NCBI GenBank assembly: GCA_002771355.1
Contig: PCSU01000008.1
Coordinates: 1 to 15,095, forward strand
DNA from: a candidate division WWE3 bacterium CG22_combo_CG10-13_8_21_14_all_39_12
Lineage (GTDB): Bacteria; Patescibacteriota; 4484-211; GCA-002791395
Length of the DNA: 15,095 nucleotides
Direction of reading: 5' to 3'
The notes under the pieces were generated by a model. The model worked only from the letters and a program-made list of their open reading frames with translations, searched no databases and had not been told where the DNA came from. This document shows, one piece after another, positions 1 to 6,009 of the stretch. The translations under genes and the position numbers were made by a program. The stretch's first letter is position 1. Each line of letters starts with the position of its first letter.

Positions 1-54
1 CATTCAGCTCTTCGGGTTCCACCCGTCGTATTTAGACAGAGACAAGGTGTCTAA
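1..54 (+). CDS. IS transposase, C-terminal fragment
   Basis: Frame 1 of the plus strand reads HSALRVPPVVFRQRQGV and stops at TAA (52-54). The HSAL-x-x-x-P pattern resembles the end of the integrase core (rve) domain of IS3 and IS481 transposases, where a 'RPHSALGY..P..F' block lies close to the C-terminus. The stop codon falls inside the terminal repeat, which is common in compact insertion sequences. Only 17 codons are visible, so the catalytic DDE residues are outside the window. The call rests on this short motif plus the adjacent terminal-repeat-like sequence. Confidence 0.62.
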   Translation, partial: HSALRVPPVVFRQRQGV

Positions 55-72
55 ATTTTGGGGTACTTGACA
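48..72. repeat. Putative terminal inverted repeat of the IS element
   Basis: This 25-base stretch starts TGTCTAAATTTTGGGG and ends TACTTGACA, giving TGT at one tip and ACA at the other. It overlaps the transposase stop codon. No partner copy exists in the window, so its status as a terminal repeat is inferred from its position and its likeness to IS3/IS481 ends. Confidence 0.55.
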
Positions 73-234
73 AATATGATAATGGTGCCAAGGGTCGTTC
101 TTAATAGTATCTAATGTTAACGAGTCATAAATGTAGGGGAGTGTTGAAATAACTAGTCTGGTAATAAATATTGATATAAAAACAATGGGCGCTTTGTCTG
201 TGATTATTGAGCGAATGTTTTTTAGTTTGAACAT
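73..234 (-). pseudogene. Membrane-protein N-terminus interrupted by the IS
   Basis: Reading leftward from the ATG at 234-232, the first 54 codons encode a basic N-terminus (MFKLKNIRSIITDK), a hydrophobic segment at about residues 16-36 and a NDPWHHYHI stretch ending at residue 54. From codon 55 the frame runs into the insertion sequence (CQVPQNL...) and stops at TGA (6-4). The host gene is therefore probably a multi-pass membrane protein cut near its start. The NDPWHHYH-type motif suggests a polytopic glycosyltransferase or oligosaccharide-processing protein, but this is weak. The start lies 16 bases after the tRNA-Gly 3' end on the same strand, so it may have been co-transcribed with the tRNA. 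No Shine-Dalgarno is visible. An uninterrupted short protein is possible but less likely. Confidence 0.5.
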
Positions 235-250
235 CTAGAAATTCTCATTT

Positions 251-324
251 TGGAGCGGGATACGGGAATCGAACCCGTGTTTCCACCTTGGGAAGGTGGT
301 GTTGTACCATTGAACCAATCCCGC
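251..324 (-). tRNA. tRNA-Gly (anticodon CCC)
   Basis: The minus strand folds as a complete cloverleaf. The acceptor stem GCGGGAT pairs perfectly with ATCCCGC, the anticodon stem CCACC/GGTGG encloses the loop TTCCCAA (anticodon CCC, reading GGG), and the T arm is ACGGG-TTCGATT-CCCGT. The discriminator base is T and the 3' CCA is encoded. The D stem GTTC/CAAC has one C-C mismatch at the 13-22 pair; many glycine tRNAs have GAAC there. A TATAAT box sits just upstream on the same strand. Confidence 0.96.
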
Positions 325-338
325 ACACAGCTAAGACA

Positions 339-344
339 ATTATA
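339..344 (-). promoter_or_regulatory. -10 box for tRNA-Gly
   Basis: The minus strand shows a perfect TATAAT, placing the start point near 332, a few bases before the tRNA 5' end at 324. No good -35 hexamer is visible at the usual distance; AATTTC is the base sequence found there. Confidence 0.5.
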
Positions 345-404
345 GAACATGTTATCTATGAGAAATTTTCTGTCAGGTGTGGGAGTTTTCCTATTGTAAT
401 CTGA

Positions 405-429
405 GATCCTGAATCTAGTTCAGGATGAC
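405..429 (-). repeat. REP-like hairpin repeat, copy 1
   Basis: On the minus strand this reads GTC, then ATCCTGAA, a 5-base loop, TTCAGGAT and a final C. The arms form a perfect 8-bp stem. It is an inverted, diverged copy of the element at 452-476. Confidence 0.65.
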
Positions 430-451
430 AATCATGTTAATTTTAGTATTC

Positions 452-476
452 GTCATTCTGAATTTATTTCAGAATC
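452..476 (+). repeat. REP-like hairpin repeat, copy 2
   Basis: The plus strand reads GTC, then ATTCTGAA, a 5-base loop, TTCAGAAT and C. The 8-bp stem is perfect. Relative to copy 1, one C-G pair is replaced by T-A on both sides of the stem, so pairing is kept while the sequence changes. The two copies face each other across 22 bases, like the paired REP units of a BIME. Confidence 0.65.
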
Positions 477-571
477 AAAAATGCTCTCACTAAAAAGGTC
501 CTGCAATCTGGTAGATTTCGGATATATAACTCAATAATCTACCGTTGCAAGGCTTTAACTGGCACAATGTA

Positions 572-1366
572 CTATTGACCAGTTCCAACTAACGCTGGAA
601 TGGTAAGTACATTTCCGGCATGAATCAATGGGTACGCACTACCTCCACTTTGTGGGGTATACATAGAGAGATTGTTTCCCTCTACATCAAAAATTTTGTG
701 CCATTGTGTACCATCGCCGTAATATTTAACAGCTATGTCCCATAACGTGTCCCCGTTAACAACTACGTAAACCTGGTCAGTATCTGGATTAAGAGTTGTA
801 TCAAGTGGTGTTCCTGTAGCTTCAGGCGCTACTGTTGGTTCAACCGTAGGCTCAACCGTTGGTTCACTTGTTGGTTCAATCGTTGCTTCAGCTACAGGTG
901 TAGTTGAAGGTTCAGACATAACATCATCAGCTGGTTTCCCAGATGTGGAATCGTCCATAGCAACTTCATCTCCGTCTGCTACTGCCGCAACAGTAGGAAT
1001 AGTCAGTTTCACTCCAACCTTTAAATCAGAGCTGTCTGAAATATTGTTTGCTTCAGCAATCTCTTTCCATAAAAATCCATCGTTTAGTTGACTTTCAGCA
1101 ATACTCCAGAGAGTATCTCCAGTCTTAACTGTATATGAATTATCATTTGCATTTCCGTTAGTATCTTCAGACAATACTGGTGTTGGCTCTGTGCCATTTT
1201 CATCAGCATTCTTTTCTTCTGGAGTACCTTGGAAAAAATTAAACGCTAAAAATACAGCAACAATAAGAAGTATTCCAATGAGTATGCTACTTACACGGGA
1301 AGACTCTTTTGAATCGAAGGATTCATCAGGTGCAGTTTTGTTTGACAGTAATGTTTCTTCACTCAC
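572..1366 (-). CDS. Membrane-anchored protein with two LysM domains
   Basis: The 264-residue protein has a short charged N-terminus, one membrane segment at about 26-46 and no obvious cleavage site, so it is probably anchored with the rest outside. LysM domain 1 spans about 78-124 (YTVKTGDTLWSIAE ... LTIP) and LysM domain 2 about 199-257 (VYVVVNGDTLWDIAV ... LTIP). LysM domains bind N-acetylglucosamine-containing glycans such as peptidoglycan. The linker is acidic and Thr/Pro-rich with EPTVEPTVEPTV repeats at about 164-180, likely an extended spacer. No catalytic domain is visible, so a wall-binding scaffold role is inferred. The start is GTG at 1366-1364, because an in-frame TGA lies four codons upstream and GGGGGTGA lies 9 bases before it. 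The gene follows tRNA-Asp on the same strand with no clear promoter of its own between them. Confidence 0.88.
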   Translation of the reverse strand: MSEETLLSNKTAPDESFDSKESSRVSSILIGILLIVAVFLAFNFFQGTPEEKNADENGTEPTPVLSEDTNGNANDNSYTVKTGDTLWSIAESQLNDGFLWKEIAEANNISDSSDLKVGVKLTIPTVAAVADGDEVAMDDSTSGKPADDVMSEPSTTPVAEATIEPTSEPTVEPTVEPTVAPEATGTPLDTTLNPDTDQVYVVVNGDTLWDIAVKYYGDGTQWHKIFDVEGNNLSMYTPQSGGSAYPLIHAGNVLTIPALVGTGQ

Positions 1367-1373
1367 TTTGCAT

Positions 1374-1386
1374 AATCACCCCCTTT
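1374..1386 (-). promoter_or_regulatory. Shine-Dalgarno of the LysM gene
   Basis: The minus strand carries AAGGGGGTGATT, close to the extended anti-SD complement (AAGGAGGTGATC). It lies about 9 bases before the GTG start and decides that start over other codons. Confidence 0.6.
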
Positions 1387-1409
1387 AAAAGGATACTTGA
1401 GCTCAAGCT

Positions 1410-1436
1410 CAAAAGGCAGGGGCAGAACACCTTTTG
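1410..1436 (-). other. Hairpin between tRNA-Asp and the LysM gene
   Basis: CAAAAGG (1410-1416) and CCTTTTG (1430-1436) form a 7-bp stem with a 13-base loop, just after the tRNA-Asp CCA end. There is no T-tract after it on the minus strand, so it looks more like a processing or partial-termination structure than a classic terminator. A 12-bp perfect palindrome CTTGAGCTCAAG follows at 1396-1407. Confidence 0.35.
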
Positions 1437-1447
1437 GCCTTGATATG

Positions 1448-1524
1448 TGGCGGGACCGACGGGACTCGAACCCGCGACCTCTACCGTGACAGGGTAGCGC
1501 TCTAACCAATTGAGCTACGGCCCC
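1448..1524 (-). tRNA. tRNA-Asp (anticodon GTC)
   Basis: The minus strand folds into a full cloverleaf. The acceptor stem GGGGCCG pairs with CGGTCCC, the D arm is GCTC...GAGC, the anticodon stem CTACC/GGTAG encloses CTGTCAC (anticodon GTC), and the T loop is TTCGAGT. The discriminator is G and CCA is encoded. All arms are regular. Two short hairpins lie directly upstream of the 5' end. Confidence 0.97.
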
Positions 1525-1525
1525 A

Positions 1526-1563
1526 AGCCTACTTCGTAGGCTCTGAATATGTAAAACATATTC
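1526..1563 (-). other. Tandem hairpins in the tRNA-Asp 5' leader
   Basis: AGCCTAC (1526-1532) and GTAGGCT (1536-1542) form a perfect 7-bp stem with a 3-base loop, one base from the tRNA 5' end. GAATATG (1545-1551) and CATATTC (1557-1563) form a second perfect 7-bp stem with a 5-base loop. Both would be in the tRNA precursor if transcription starts at the TTGACA-led promoter farther upstream. Confidence 0.5.
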
Positions 1564-1568
1564 AATAA

Positions 1569-1597
1569 CCTATTCCCGTGTTCACCAGACTTGTCAA
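1569..1597 (-). promoter_or_regulatory. Possible promoter of tRNA-Asp
   Basis: The minus strand has a perfect TTGACA (1597-1592). At the right distance the only -10 candidates are AATAGG (spacing 17) or TAGGTT (spacing 19), both weak. Confidence 0.35.
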
Positions 1598-1687
1598 CAA
1601 AGAGAGTATACAATTTTAACGTTCAAATCGCAATAACAACTATAAGGTTGAAGTGCGCGTAAAACCATACAAAAGATATGTGGTGAT

Positions 1688-1716
1688 TTGACAGTATTCA
1701 CTGTTAGCTATACCAT
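1688..1716 (+). promoter_or_regulatory. lemA promoter
   Basis: A perfect -35 TTGACA (1688-1693) is followed after 17 bases by TACCAT (1711-1716), a 4/6 match to the -10 consensus. The start point would be near 1723. The short leader then carries the Shine-Dalgarno GGGGGTGAT (1727-1735), 5 bases before the ATG. Confidence 0.55.
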
Positions 1717-1740
1717 TACCTTGAATGGGGGTGATTTAAT

Positions 1741-2313
1741 ATGCCAGCAATAATTATAGGTGCAATAGTAGCAGTGGTTGTTTTCGTTTGGTTTATGTAT
1801 AACCAATTAGTTACAGCCAGACTACGTGTTGATGAAGGGTGGGCTGGAATTGATATTCAACTCAAACGCCGTTCAAGTCTTATTCCAAATTTAGTTGAAT
1901 CAGTAAAAGGTTATGCTTCACATGAAAAAGAAGTATTTGAAAATGTAACAAATGCTCGTGCTCAATTGGTGAATGCTAAATCTCCTCATGAAAAAGCTCA
2001 GGCCGATAATATGCTTACCGGTGCATTAAAATCACTTTTTGCAGTTGCAGAAGCATATCCCGAGCTTCGTGCCACTGAGAATTTTCAGAAACTTCAAGCT
2101 GAACTAACTGATACTGAAGATAAGGTTGCATACTCTCGCCAGTTCTATAACCAAAACGTTTTGGGTTACAACACTAAAGTACAAATGTTCCCCAATGTTT
2201 TGATTGCGAATATGTTTGGATTTACTGCTCGTGAGTTTTATGAAGCTGAAGAAACTGATCGAGAAGATGTTAAGGTGAATTTTACGTCTGAGACAAAAAC
2301 TGAATCAGAGTAA
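1741..2313 (+). CDS. lemA: LemA family protein
   Basis: The 190-residue protein has a hydrophobic N-terminal segment (about 3-20) followed by the LemA helical domain. Family hallmarks are RVDEGWAGIDIQLKRRSSLIPNL at about 29-51, EKEVFENVTNARA, AYPELRATENFQKLQ in the middle, and ARQFYN-like SRQFYNQNVLGYN followed by FPN and a FGF near 133-161. LemA proteins are membrane-anchored coiled helical bundles of unclear biochemical role, often linked to envelope functions. The length is typical. The tail after about residue 165 is acidic. The gene stands alone between its own promoter and a hairpin region, and the strong SD fixes the ATG start. Family assignment is secure; function is not. Confidence 0.95.
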   Translation: MPAIIIGAIVAVVVFVWFMYNQLVTARLRVDEGWAGIDIQLKRRSSLIPNLVESVKGYASHEKEVFENVTNARAQLVNAKSPHEKAQADNMLTGALKSLFAVAEAYPELRATENFQKLQAELTDTEDKVAYSRQFYNQNVLGYNTKVQMFPNVLIANMFGFTAREFYEAEETDREDVKVNFTSETKTESE

Positions 2314-2372
2314 TACACTTGTATTAACACCTGCATAACTAGATAGGCTAGAGTGCAGGTGTCTGGTGTTTT
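2311..2372 (+). terminator. Hairpins after lemA, probable terminator
   Basis: Two structures follow the lemA stop. TAATACA (2311-2317) and TGTATTA (2320-2326) form a tight 7-bp stem that includes the stop codon. ACACCTGCA (2327-2335) and TGCAGGTGT (2354-2362) form a perfect 9-bp stem, whose loop holds a further CTAG/CTAG pair. Only a weak T-run (2369-2372) follows, six bases on, so termination may be partial. Confidence 0.5.
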
Positions 2373-2377
2373 AAGTT

Positions 2378-2383
2378 TATAAT
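2378..2383 (+). promoter_or_regulatory. -10 box of gatCAB
   Basis: A perfect TATAAT lies 10 bases before the ATG at 2394. The start point would be about 2390-2391, leaving a leader of a few bases at most. No convincing -35 is seen; the lemA hairpin occupies that region. Confidence 0.45.
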
Positions 2384-2393
2384 GAAAAATAAT

Positions 2394-2678
2394 ATGAATA
2401 TAGATATCGAAGCAATTTCAACACTTGCACAAATTCCATTGACTGAAGATGAAAAACGTGAGCTTAAACCTCAACTTGAAGGAATCCTTACGTTTATTGA
2501 AGATCTTGATTCTCTTGATACGACTGATGTCAAACCCACGTCACAAGTCACTGGAAAGGTAAATGAATTACGTGAAGATAGTATAGGTGAAGAGCTTTCG
2601 GTTGACGAGGCACTGTCTAATGCGAATGAACGTGACGGAGCATACTTTGTGACGAAAGGAGTTTTTGATGAATCTTGA
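2394..2678 (+). CDS. gatC: Asp/Glu-tRNA amidotransferase subunit C
   Basis: This is the small structural subunit of the GatCAB amidotransferase, which amidates Glu-tRNA(Gln) and Asp-tRNA(Asn); GatC wraps around GatA and stabilises the complex. The 94-residue form starting MNIDIEAISTLAQIPLT matches the family start (I-x-x-x-x-LAxLxLxxEE), followed by the helix FIEDLDSLDT and the VNELREDSI segment. An earlier in-frame ATG at 2382 would add four residues, but it has no Shine-Dalgarno and overlaps the TATAAT. The gene stops with TGA followed directly by TAA. It overlaps gatA by 11 bases, consistent with translational coupling. Confidence 0.93.
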   Translation: MNIDIEAISTLAQIPLTEDEKRELKPQLEGILTFIEDLDSLDTTDVKPTSQVTGKVNELREDSIGEELSVDEALSNANERDGAYFVTKGVFDES

Positions 2679-4044
2679 TAATCCAACCTTAAAAGATCTA
2701 CTTAATGGTCTTGAATCTAAAAAAATATCATCTCCTGAAATATTTTCATACTATAACAACAGAATATCATCACTCGATAAACACATTGGTTCTGTCATAA
2801 CACGTGTTGAATTTGATGAAGAATCCATTGAACCACATTCCATTCCTATTGGTCATAAAGATATTTACTCCACAAAAGATATTAAAACAACAGCAGCTTC
2901 AAATATATTAAAAGACTACGTTCCACCGTATGATGCAACTTCTGTTACACGCCTTACAACTGCTGGTTTTAGAACTATTGCAAAATTAAATTGTGATGCG
3001 TTTGCGCACGGGGCAACAGGTGAAAATTCTGATTTTTTCCCAACAAAAAACCCCTATGACGTGAGTCGTGTTCCCGGTGGATCATCCAGTGGTTCGGCTG
3101 CGGCGGTAGCAGCTGGGTTTGTACCAGTAGCAACCGCAACCGATACGGGAGGAAGTATCCGATTTCCTGCAAGCTTTACCAATACTGTAGGCATTAAACC
3201 TACCTATGGACGCGTATCTCGTCATGGCATTTTTGCAATGACGTCATCAACTGATTCAATTGGTCACTTTACAAAAACTGTTTGGGATAGTGCCTATGTA
3301 CTTAACAAAACCGCAGGTTATGACCCACTTGATGCAACATCATCTCGTACACCTGTTCCAGATTATCTTTCTACAATTGGTGATTCTATTACTGGTTTAA
3401 CTCTAGGGGTTCCACAGGAATATCTAAAAGATATTGATCCTGAGATCGAAAAAGTTTTTGATGAGGCAGTAAAGACATTTACAGCCCTTGGAGCTAAAAT
3501 TGTAGAAGTTTCTCTTCCCCACACAAAATATGCCATTAGTAGTTATTACATAATCACACCATCAGAAATTAGTTCAAACCTTGCCAGGTTAAATGGCATT
3601 CGATATGGATATGATAGATCTGAATTTGGTCAGGAAGCAAAACGTAGAATTATGCTTGGAACGTATTGTTTATCAGCTGGCTATTATGATCAGTATTACA
3701 AAAAAGCACAACAAGCCAGAACTCTAGTTGTTAAAGATTTTACTGAAGCCTTTGAACAAGTTGACGCATTGATTGCGCCTGTTTCTGCTGTTATGCAACC
3801 AAAACTCGGTGAAGTAGTAAATGATCCTGTTAAAAATTATATGCTTGATGTTTTGGCTGTTCCAGCAAACTTAGCTGGAGTTCCATCACTTGCACTGCCA
3901 GCAGGATTTTCACATAACCTGCCTGTTGGGTTACAAATAATTGGTAAACATTTTGATGAAGCTTTATTGTATAGATTTGGGTATGCTTTTGAACAAGAAA
4001 CTATGCATTATAAAACAGTTCCCACTCTAAAAGACTATGAATAA
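2668..4044 (+). CDS. gatA: Asp/Glu-tRNA amidotransferase subunit A
   Basis: GatA hydrolyses glutamine and passes the ammonia to GatB. The 458-residue protein carries the amidase-signature triad: Lys64 (GHKD), cis-Ser139 (in GGSSSGSA) and nucleophile Ser163 (DTGGSIR). The spacing (75 and 24 residues) is identical to that of the Staphylococcus aureus GatA triad (K79, S154, S178). Other family blocks are YVPPYDAT near 84-91, GENS near 118-121 and GIKPTYGRVSR near 175. The usual GGSSGGS has become GGSSSGS, a mild change. The start is ATG 2668, with AAAGGAG (2655-2661) six bases upstream; a TTG one codon earlier is not favoured. It overlaps gatC by 11 bases and gatB by 8. Confidence 0.97.
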   Translation: MNLDNPTLKDLLNGLESKKISSPEIFSYYNNRISSLDKHIGSVITRVEFDEESIEPHSIPIGHKDIYSTKDIKTTAASNILKDYVPPYDATSVTRLTTAGFRTIAKLNCDAFAHGATGENSDFFPTKNPYDVSRVPGGSSSGSAAAVAAGFVPVATATDTGGSIRFPASFTNTVGIKPTYGRVSRHGIFAMTSSTDSIGHFTKTVWDSAYVLNKTAGYDPLDATSSRTPVPDYLSTIGDSITGLTLGVPQEYLKDIDPEIEKVFDEAVKTFTALGAKIVEVSLPHTKYAISSYYIITPSEISSNLARLNGIRYGYDRSEFGQEAKRRIMLGTYCLSAGYYDQYYKKAQQARTLVVKDFTEAFEQVDALIAPVSAVMQPKLGEVVNDPVKNYMLDVLAVPANLAGVPSLALPAGFSHNLPVGLQIIGKHFDEALLYRFGYAFEQETMHYKTVPTLKDYE

Positions 4045-5335
4045 TTATGAATTAATTGTTGGACTTGAAATTCACGTTCAGCTCAACACTAAAAGTAAAA
4101 TGTTTTCCGGCGCATCTAACGATGTGTGGCAAGAAGAACCAAATTCACATGTAACACCTGTTGAAATTGGTTTTCCGGGAGCACTCCCTGTTCCAAACAA
4201 AAAAGCTGTTGTTTTTACTCAGAGGTTTGGAAAAGCATTGGGCTGTAATTTACCAACAGAATCAAAATTTGATCGTAAGAATTATTTTTACCCTGATCTA
4301 CCCAAAGGGTATCAAATATCACAATATGATCAACCACTTTGTGCGCATGGGTTTTTAGATATTACATTGGAAGGTTCAAGTACAAAACGTATTACTATTA
4401 GGCGAATACATCTTGAAGAAGATACAGGAAAATCGCTTCACAAAAGTGGTAAAACATATCTTGATTTTAATAAGGCGGGAACACCACTCATGGAGCTTGT
4501 TACTGAACCTGATTTTAGAACCCCAGAAGAAGTTTCAGTGTTTTCAAAAATGATTCAAACTGCAGTTCGTACCCTTGGCATTAGTAACGGGGATATGGAG
4601 AAAGGAAACATGCGTCTTGAAGCTAACATTTCTGTCAGGCAAGTAGGGGAAACAAAACTTCCTCAATATCGAGTCGAAATTAAAAATATAAACAGTTTTA
4701 AGTTTTTGCGTGATGCAATCTCATATGAATTTAAACGTCAGGTAGAGGCACTTGAGGCAGGCGACCAGCTCTTTATGGAAACTCGTGGTTGGAATTCAAA
4801 AAATGGTGTAACAGTACTGCAACGCCGTAAAGAGACTGAAAGTGATTATCGCTATTTTCCTGAACCTGATATTCCACCTATGGTTTTTGATAGTAAATAT
4901 TTTGATGACATCCTTAAAGACATGCCAATTATGCCGTGGGATTTAGAAATTGATTTGATAAAACAGGGTATACGCCAGGATTATGCCCACATGCTTGCTT
5001 ATGATGACACTAAATATCTAGCATTTGCTAAATTGAGAGACACCCACAATACCCAAGAACTTGTGAAACTTATTGTAAATACCAAAGATATGGATACCAT
5101 TGGAGAGGTTATTGAAAATCAGAAACAACTCAAAGAGAATCCGGGAGTTGTGACTGATACCATTTCAACATATATTTTAAAAGTTATTAATGAAAATCCA
5201 GATGTTGTTAAAGACTATAAAGCTGGTAAAGAAAACGCCATGAATTTTTTACTAGGTCAAGTAATGAAACTATCTCAAGGCAAAGCTAATGCAAAATCTA
5301 CAAGAGAATTACTTATAGATAAGTTGAACTCATAA
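4037..5335 (+). CDS. gatB: Asp/Glu-tRNA amidotransferase subunit B
   Basis: GatB phosphorylates the misacylated tRNA and completes the amidation using ammonia from GatA. Residues 8-17 (VGLEIHVQLN) open the cradle domain. FDRKNYFYPDLPKGYQISQYD (about 78-98), RIHLEEDTGKS (about 121-131), the DFNKAGTPLMELVTEPD block and the DYRYFPEPDIPP block are all present. The C-terminal tail that holds tRNA ends FLLGQVMKLSQGKAN. At 432 residues it is about 40 shorter than the Bacillus protein (about 476), and the shortening lies in the helical region after DIPP. The four zinc-ligand cysteines of some GatBs are absent (Ser24, Ala26, Thr40, Glu43), as in Bacillus GatB. Its ATG lies in ATGAATAA overlapping the gatA stop; there is no strong SD, so coupling is likely. 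Confidence 0.97.
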   Translation: MNNYELIVGLEIHVQLNTKSKMFSGASNDVWQEEPNSHVTPVEIGFPGALPVPNKKAVVFTQRFGKALGCNLPTESKFDRKNYFYPDLPKGYQISQYDQPLCAHGFLDITLEGSSTKRITIRRIHLEEDTGKSLHKSGKTYLDFNKAGTPLMELVTEPDFRTPEEVSVFSKMIQTAVRTLGISNGDMEKGNMRLEANISVRQVGETKLPQYRVEIKNINSFKFLRDAISYEFKRQVEALEAGDQLFMETRGWNSKNGVTVLQRRKETESDYRYFPEPDIPPMVFDSKYFDDILKDMPIMPWDLEIDLIKQGIRQDYAHMLAYDDTKYLAFAKLRDTHNTQELVKLIVNTKDMDTIGEVIENQKQLKENPGVVTDTISTYILKVINENPDVVKDYKAGKENAMNFLLGQVMKLSQGKANAKSTRELLIDKLNS

Positions 5336-5344
5336 AATTCCCCA

Positions 5345-5839
5345 CTAAAACTTTGAATACATGCAATACCGGTGTTCTGATCCGTTTTCACCGACAAGAG
5401 CATATTCTGTTGAGGAGGAAAAAGCACTTGCTTCCGTTGCAATTATTAATACTGCTCCATGTTGTGTAGAGTTATTACAGTGGACGTAGTTAGAGGGTGC
5501 TTGGTACATATAGCAATAGGGCCAATTACCCTTTGAATCAGAAGGTATTTTTTCAAGATATCCTTCTGTTACAAGGGGAGCTAGAACAGTATTAATATCT
5601 TCATGTGTTGGAGTGTCACTACAGTTTGTTGCAAAATTCCCAGCAGTTGCAGGCAAGGGGAATGCGTTGTGATCCAGATAATACCTATCAACGGCATCCA
5701 TTATTGACGTTGCATCACTTATTCTTTTGGCATCATTCGCTCTTTGGATTGATCCTTGAAATGATGCAATTCCAATACCTGATAACAAGCCAATTATTAC
5801 AATCACTACCAACAGTTCAATTAATGTAAATCCGCGCAT
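5345..5839 (-). CDS. Type IV pilin-like protein (prepilin)
   Basis: The 164-residue protein starts MRGFTLIELLVVIVIIGLLS, a class III prepilin signal: a very short leader ending in Gly3, Phe4 as the mature N-terminus, Glu at mature position 5, then a membrane helix to about residue 26. Prepilin peptidase would cut after Gly3. A helix follows (DAKRISDATSIMDAVDRYYLDHNAFP). The globular part has four cysteines (73, 109, 121, 159), enough for two disulfides, and a repeated aromatic PYCYMY / RYCMY pattern. No pilus-assembly genes are in the window, so it could be a major pilin, minor pilin or pseudopilin. It converges on gatB with 9 bases between. No Shine-Dalgarno precedes the ATG; a promoter ends 6 bases before it. 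Confidence 0.9.
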   Translation of the reverse strand: MRGFTLIELLVVIVIIGLLSGIGIASFQGSIQRANDAKRISDATSIMDAVDRYYLDHNAFPLPATAGNFATNCSDTPTHEDINTVLAPLVTEGYLEKIPSDSKGNWPYCYMYQAPSNYVHCNNSTQHGAVLIIATEASAFSSSTEYALVGENGSEHRYCMYSKF

Positions 5840-5845
5840 ACTAAT

Positions 5846-5874
5846 AGTCTATAGATCTTTGGGGTAAACAGCAA
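5846..5874 (-). promoter_or_regulatory. Pilin gene promoter
   Basis: The minus strand has TTGCTG (5874-5869), 17 bases, then TAGACT (5851-5846), a 4/6 match to the -10 consensus. The -10 ends exactly 6 bases before the ATG, placing the start point at or next to the A of the start codon. Confidence 0.45.
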
Positions 5875-5885
5875 CACAAAACTTC

Positions 5886-5914
5886 TTGACAAGAGTTGTT
5901 TTAACCTCTAAAGT
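5886..5914 (+). promoter_or_regulatory. pyrB promoter
   Basis: A perfect TTGACA (5886-5891), a 17-base spacer and TAAAGT (5909-5914) make one of the best promoters in the window. The start point would be about 5921, about 89 bases before pyrB, with a terminator hairpin in between. Confidence 0.6.
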
Positions 5915-5959
5915 CACATATTGGAATGACGTACAAATGCCAAACGTAGTTAGTCGATA

Positions 5960-5986
5960 ACCCGCTCACAAGGCGGGTATTTTTTT
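5960..5986 (+). terminator. Intrinsic terminator in the pyrB leader (possible attenuator)
   Basis: ACCCGC (5960-5965) and GCGGGT (5973-5978) form a perfect 6-bp stem with a 7-base loop, followed by A and seven T residues (5980-5986). It sits between the pyrB promoter and the pyrB SD, so it would stop transcripts before the gene unless bypassed. Two tiny ORFs precede it: ATG 5926 (MTYKCQT) and ATG 5937 (MPNVVSR, stop 5958-5960 touching the stem). No clear antiterminator stem is visible. Confidence 0.7.
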
Positions 5987-6009
5987 GCACATTTCAAAAG
6001 GAGATAGTT

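Larger units (their letters stand above)
1..72 (+). mobile_element. Right end of an IS3/IS481-like insertion sequence (partial)
   Basis: The first 72 bases read as the 3' end of an insertion sequence. A transposase C-terminus (1-54) runs into a terminal-repeat-like stretch at 48-72, which begins TGTCTAAATTTTGGGG and ends ACTTGACA. Elements of the IS3/IS481 type commonly have TGT...ACA ends with a CCCC-AAAA block followed by TTAGACA, as seen here on the minus strand. A subterminal inverted repeat, ATTTAGACA (30-38) and TGTCTAAAT (48-56), lies at the end. The outer boundary is placed after base 72 because the minus-strand reading frame changes character there. The other end lies outside the window, so the element length, its second repeat and the target duplication cannot be seen. 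The family assignment is from pattern recognition only. Confidence 0.66.

Noticed and set aside
836..880. Short tandem repeats in the LysM gene as a CRISPR or DNA-level repeat
   Set aside because: They encode the EPTVEPT linker; the repeat is short, imperfect and in frame, with no spacers.
4106..4175. Loss of zinc-ligand cysteines in GatB as a novelty
   Set aside because: As I recall the Bacillus GatB sequence, it also lacks them, so the cysteine-free form is an established variant.
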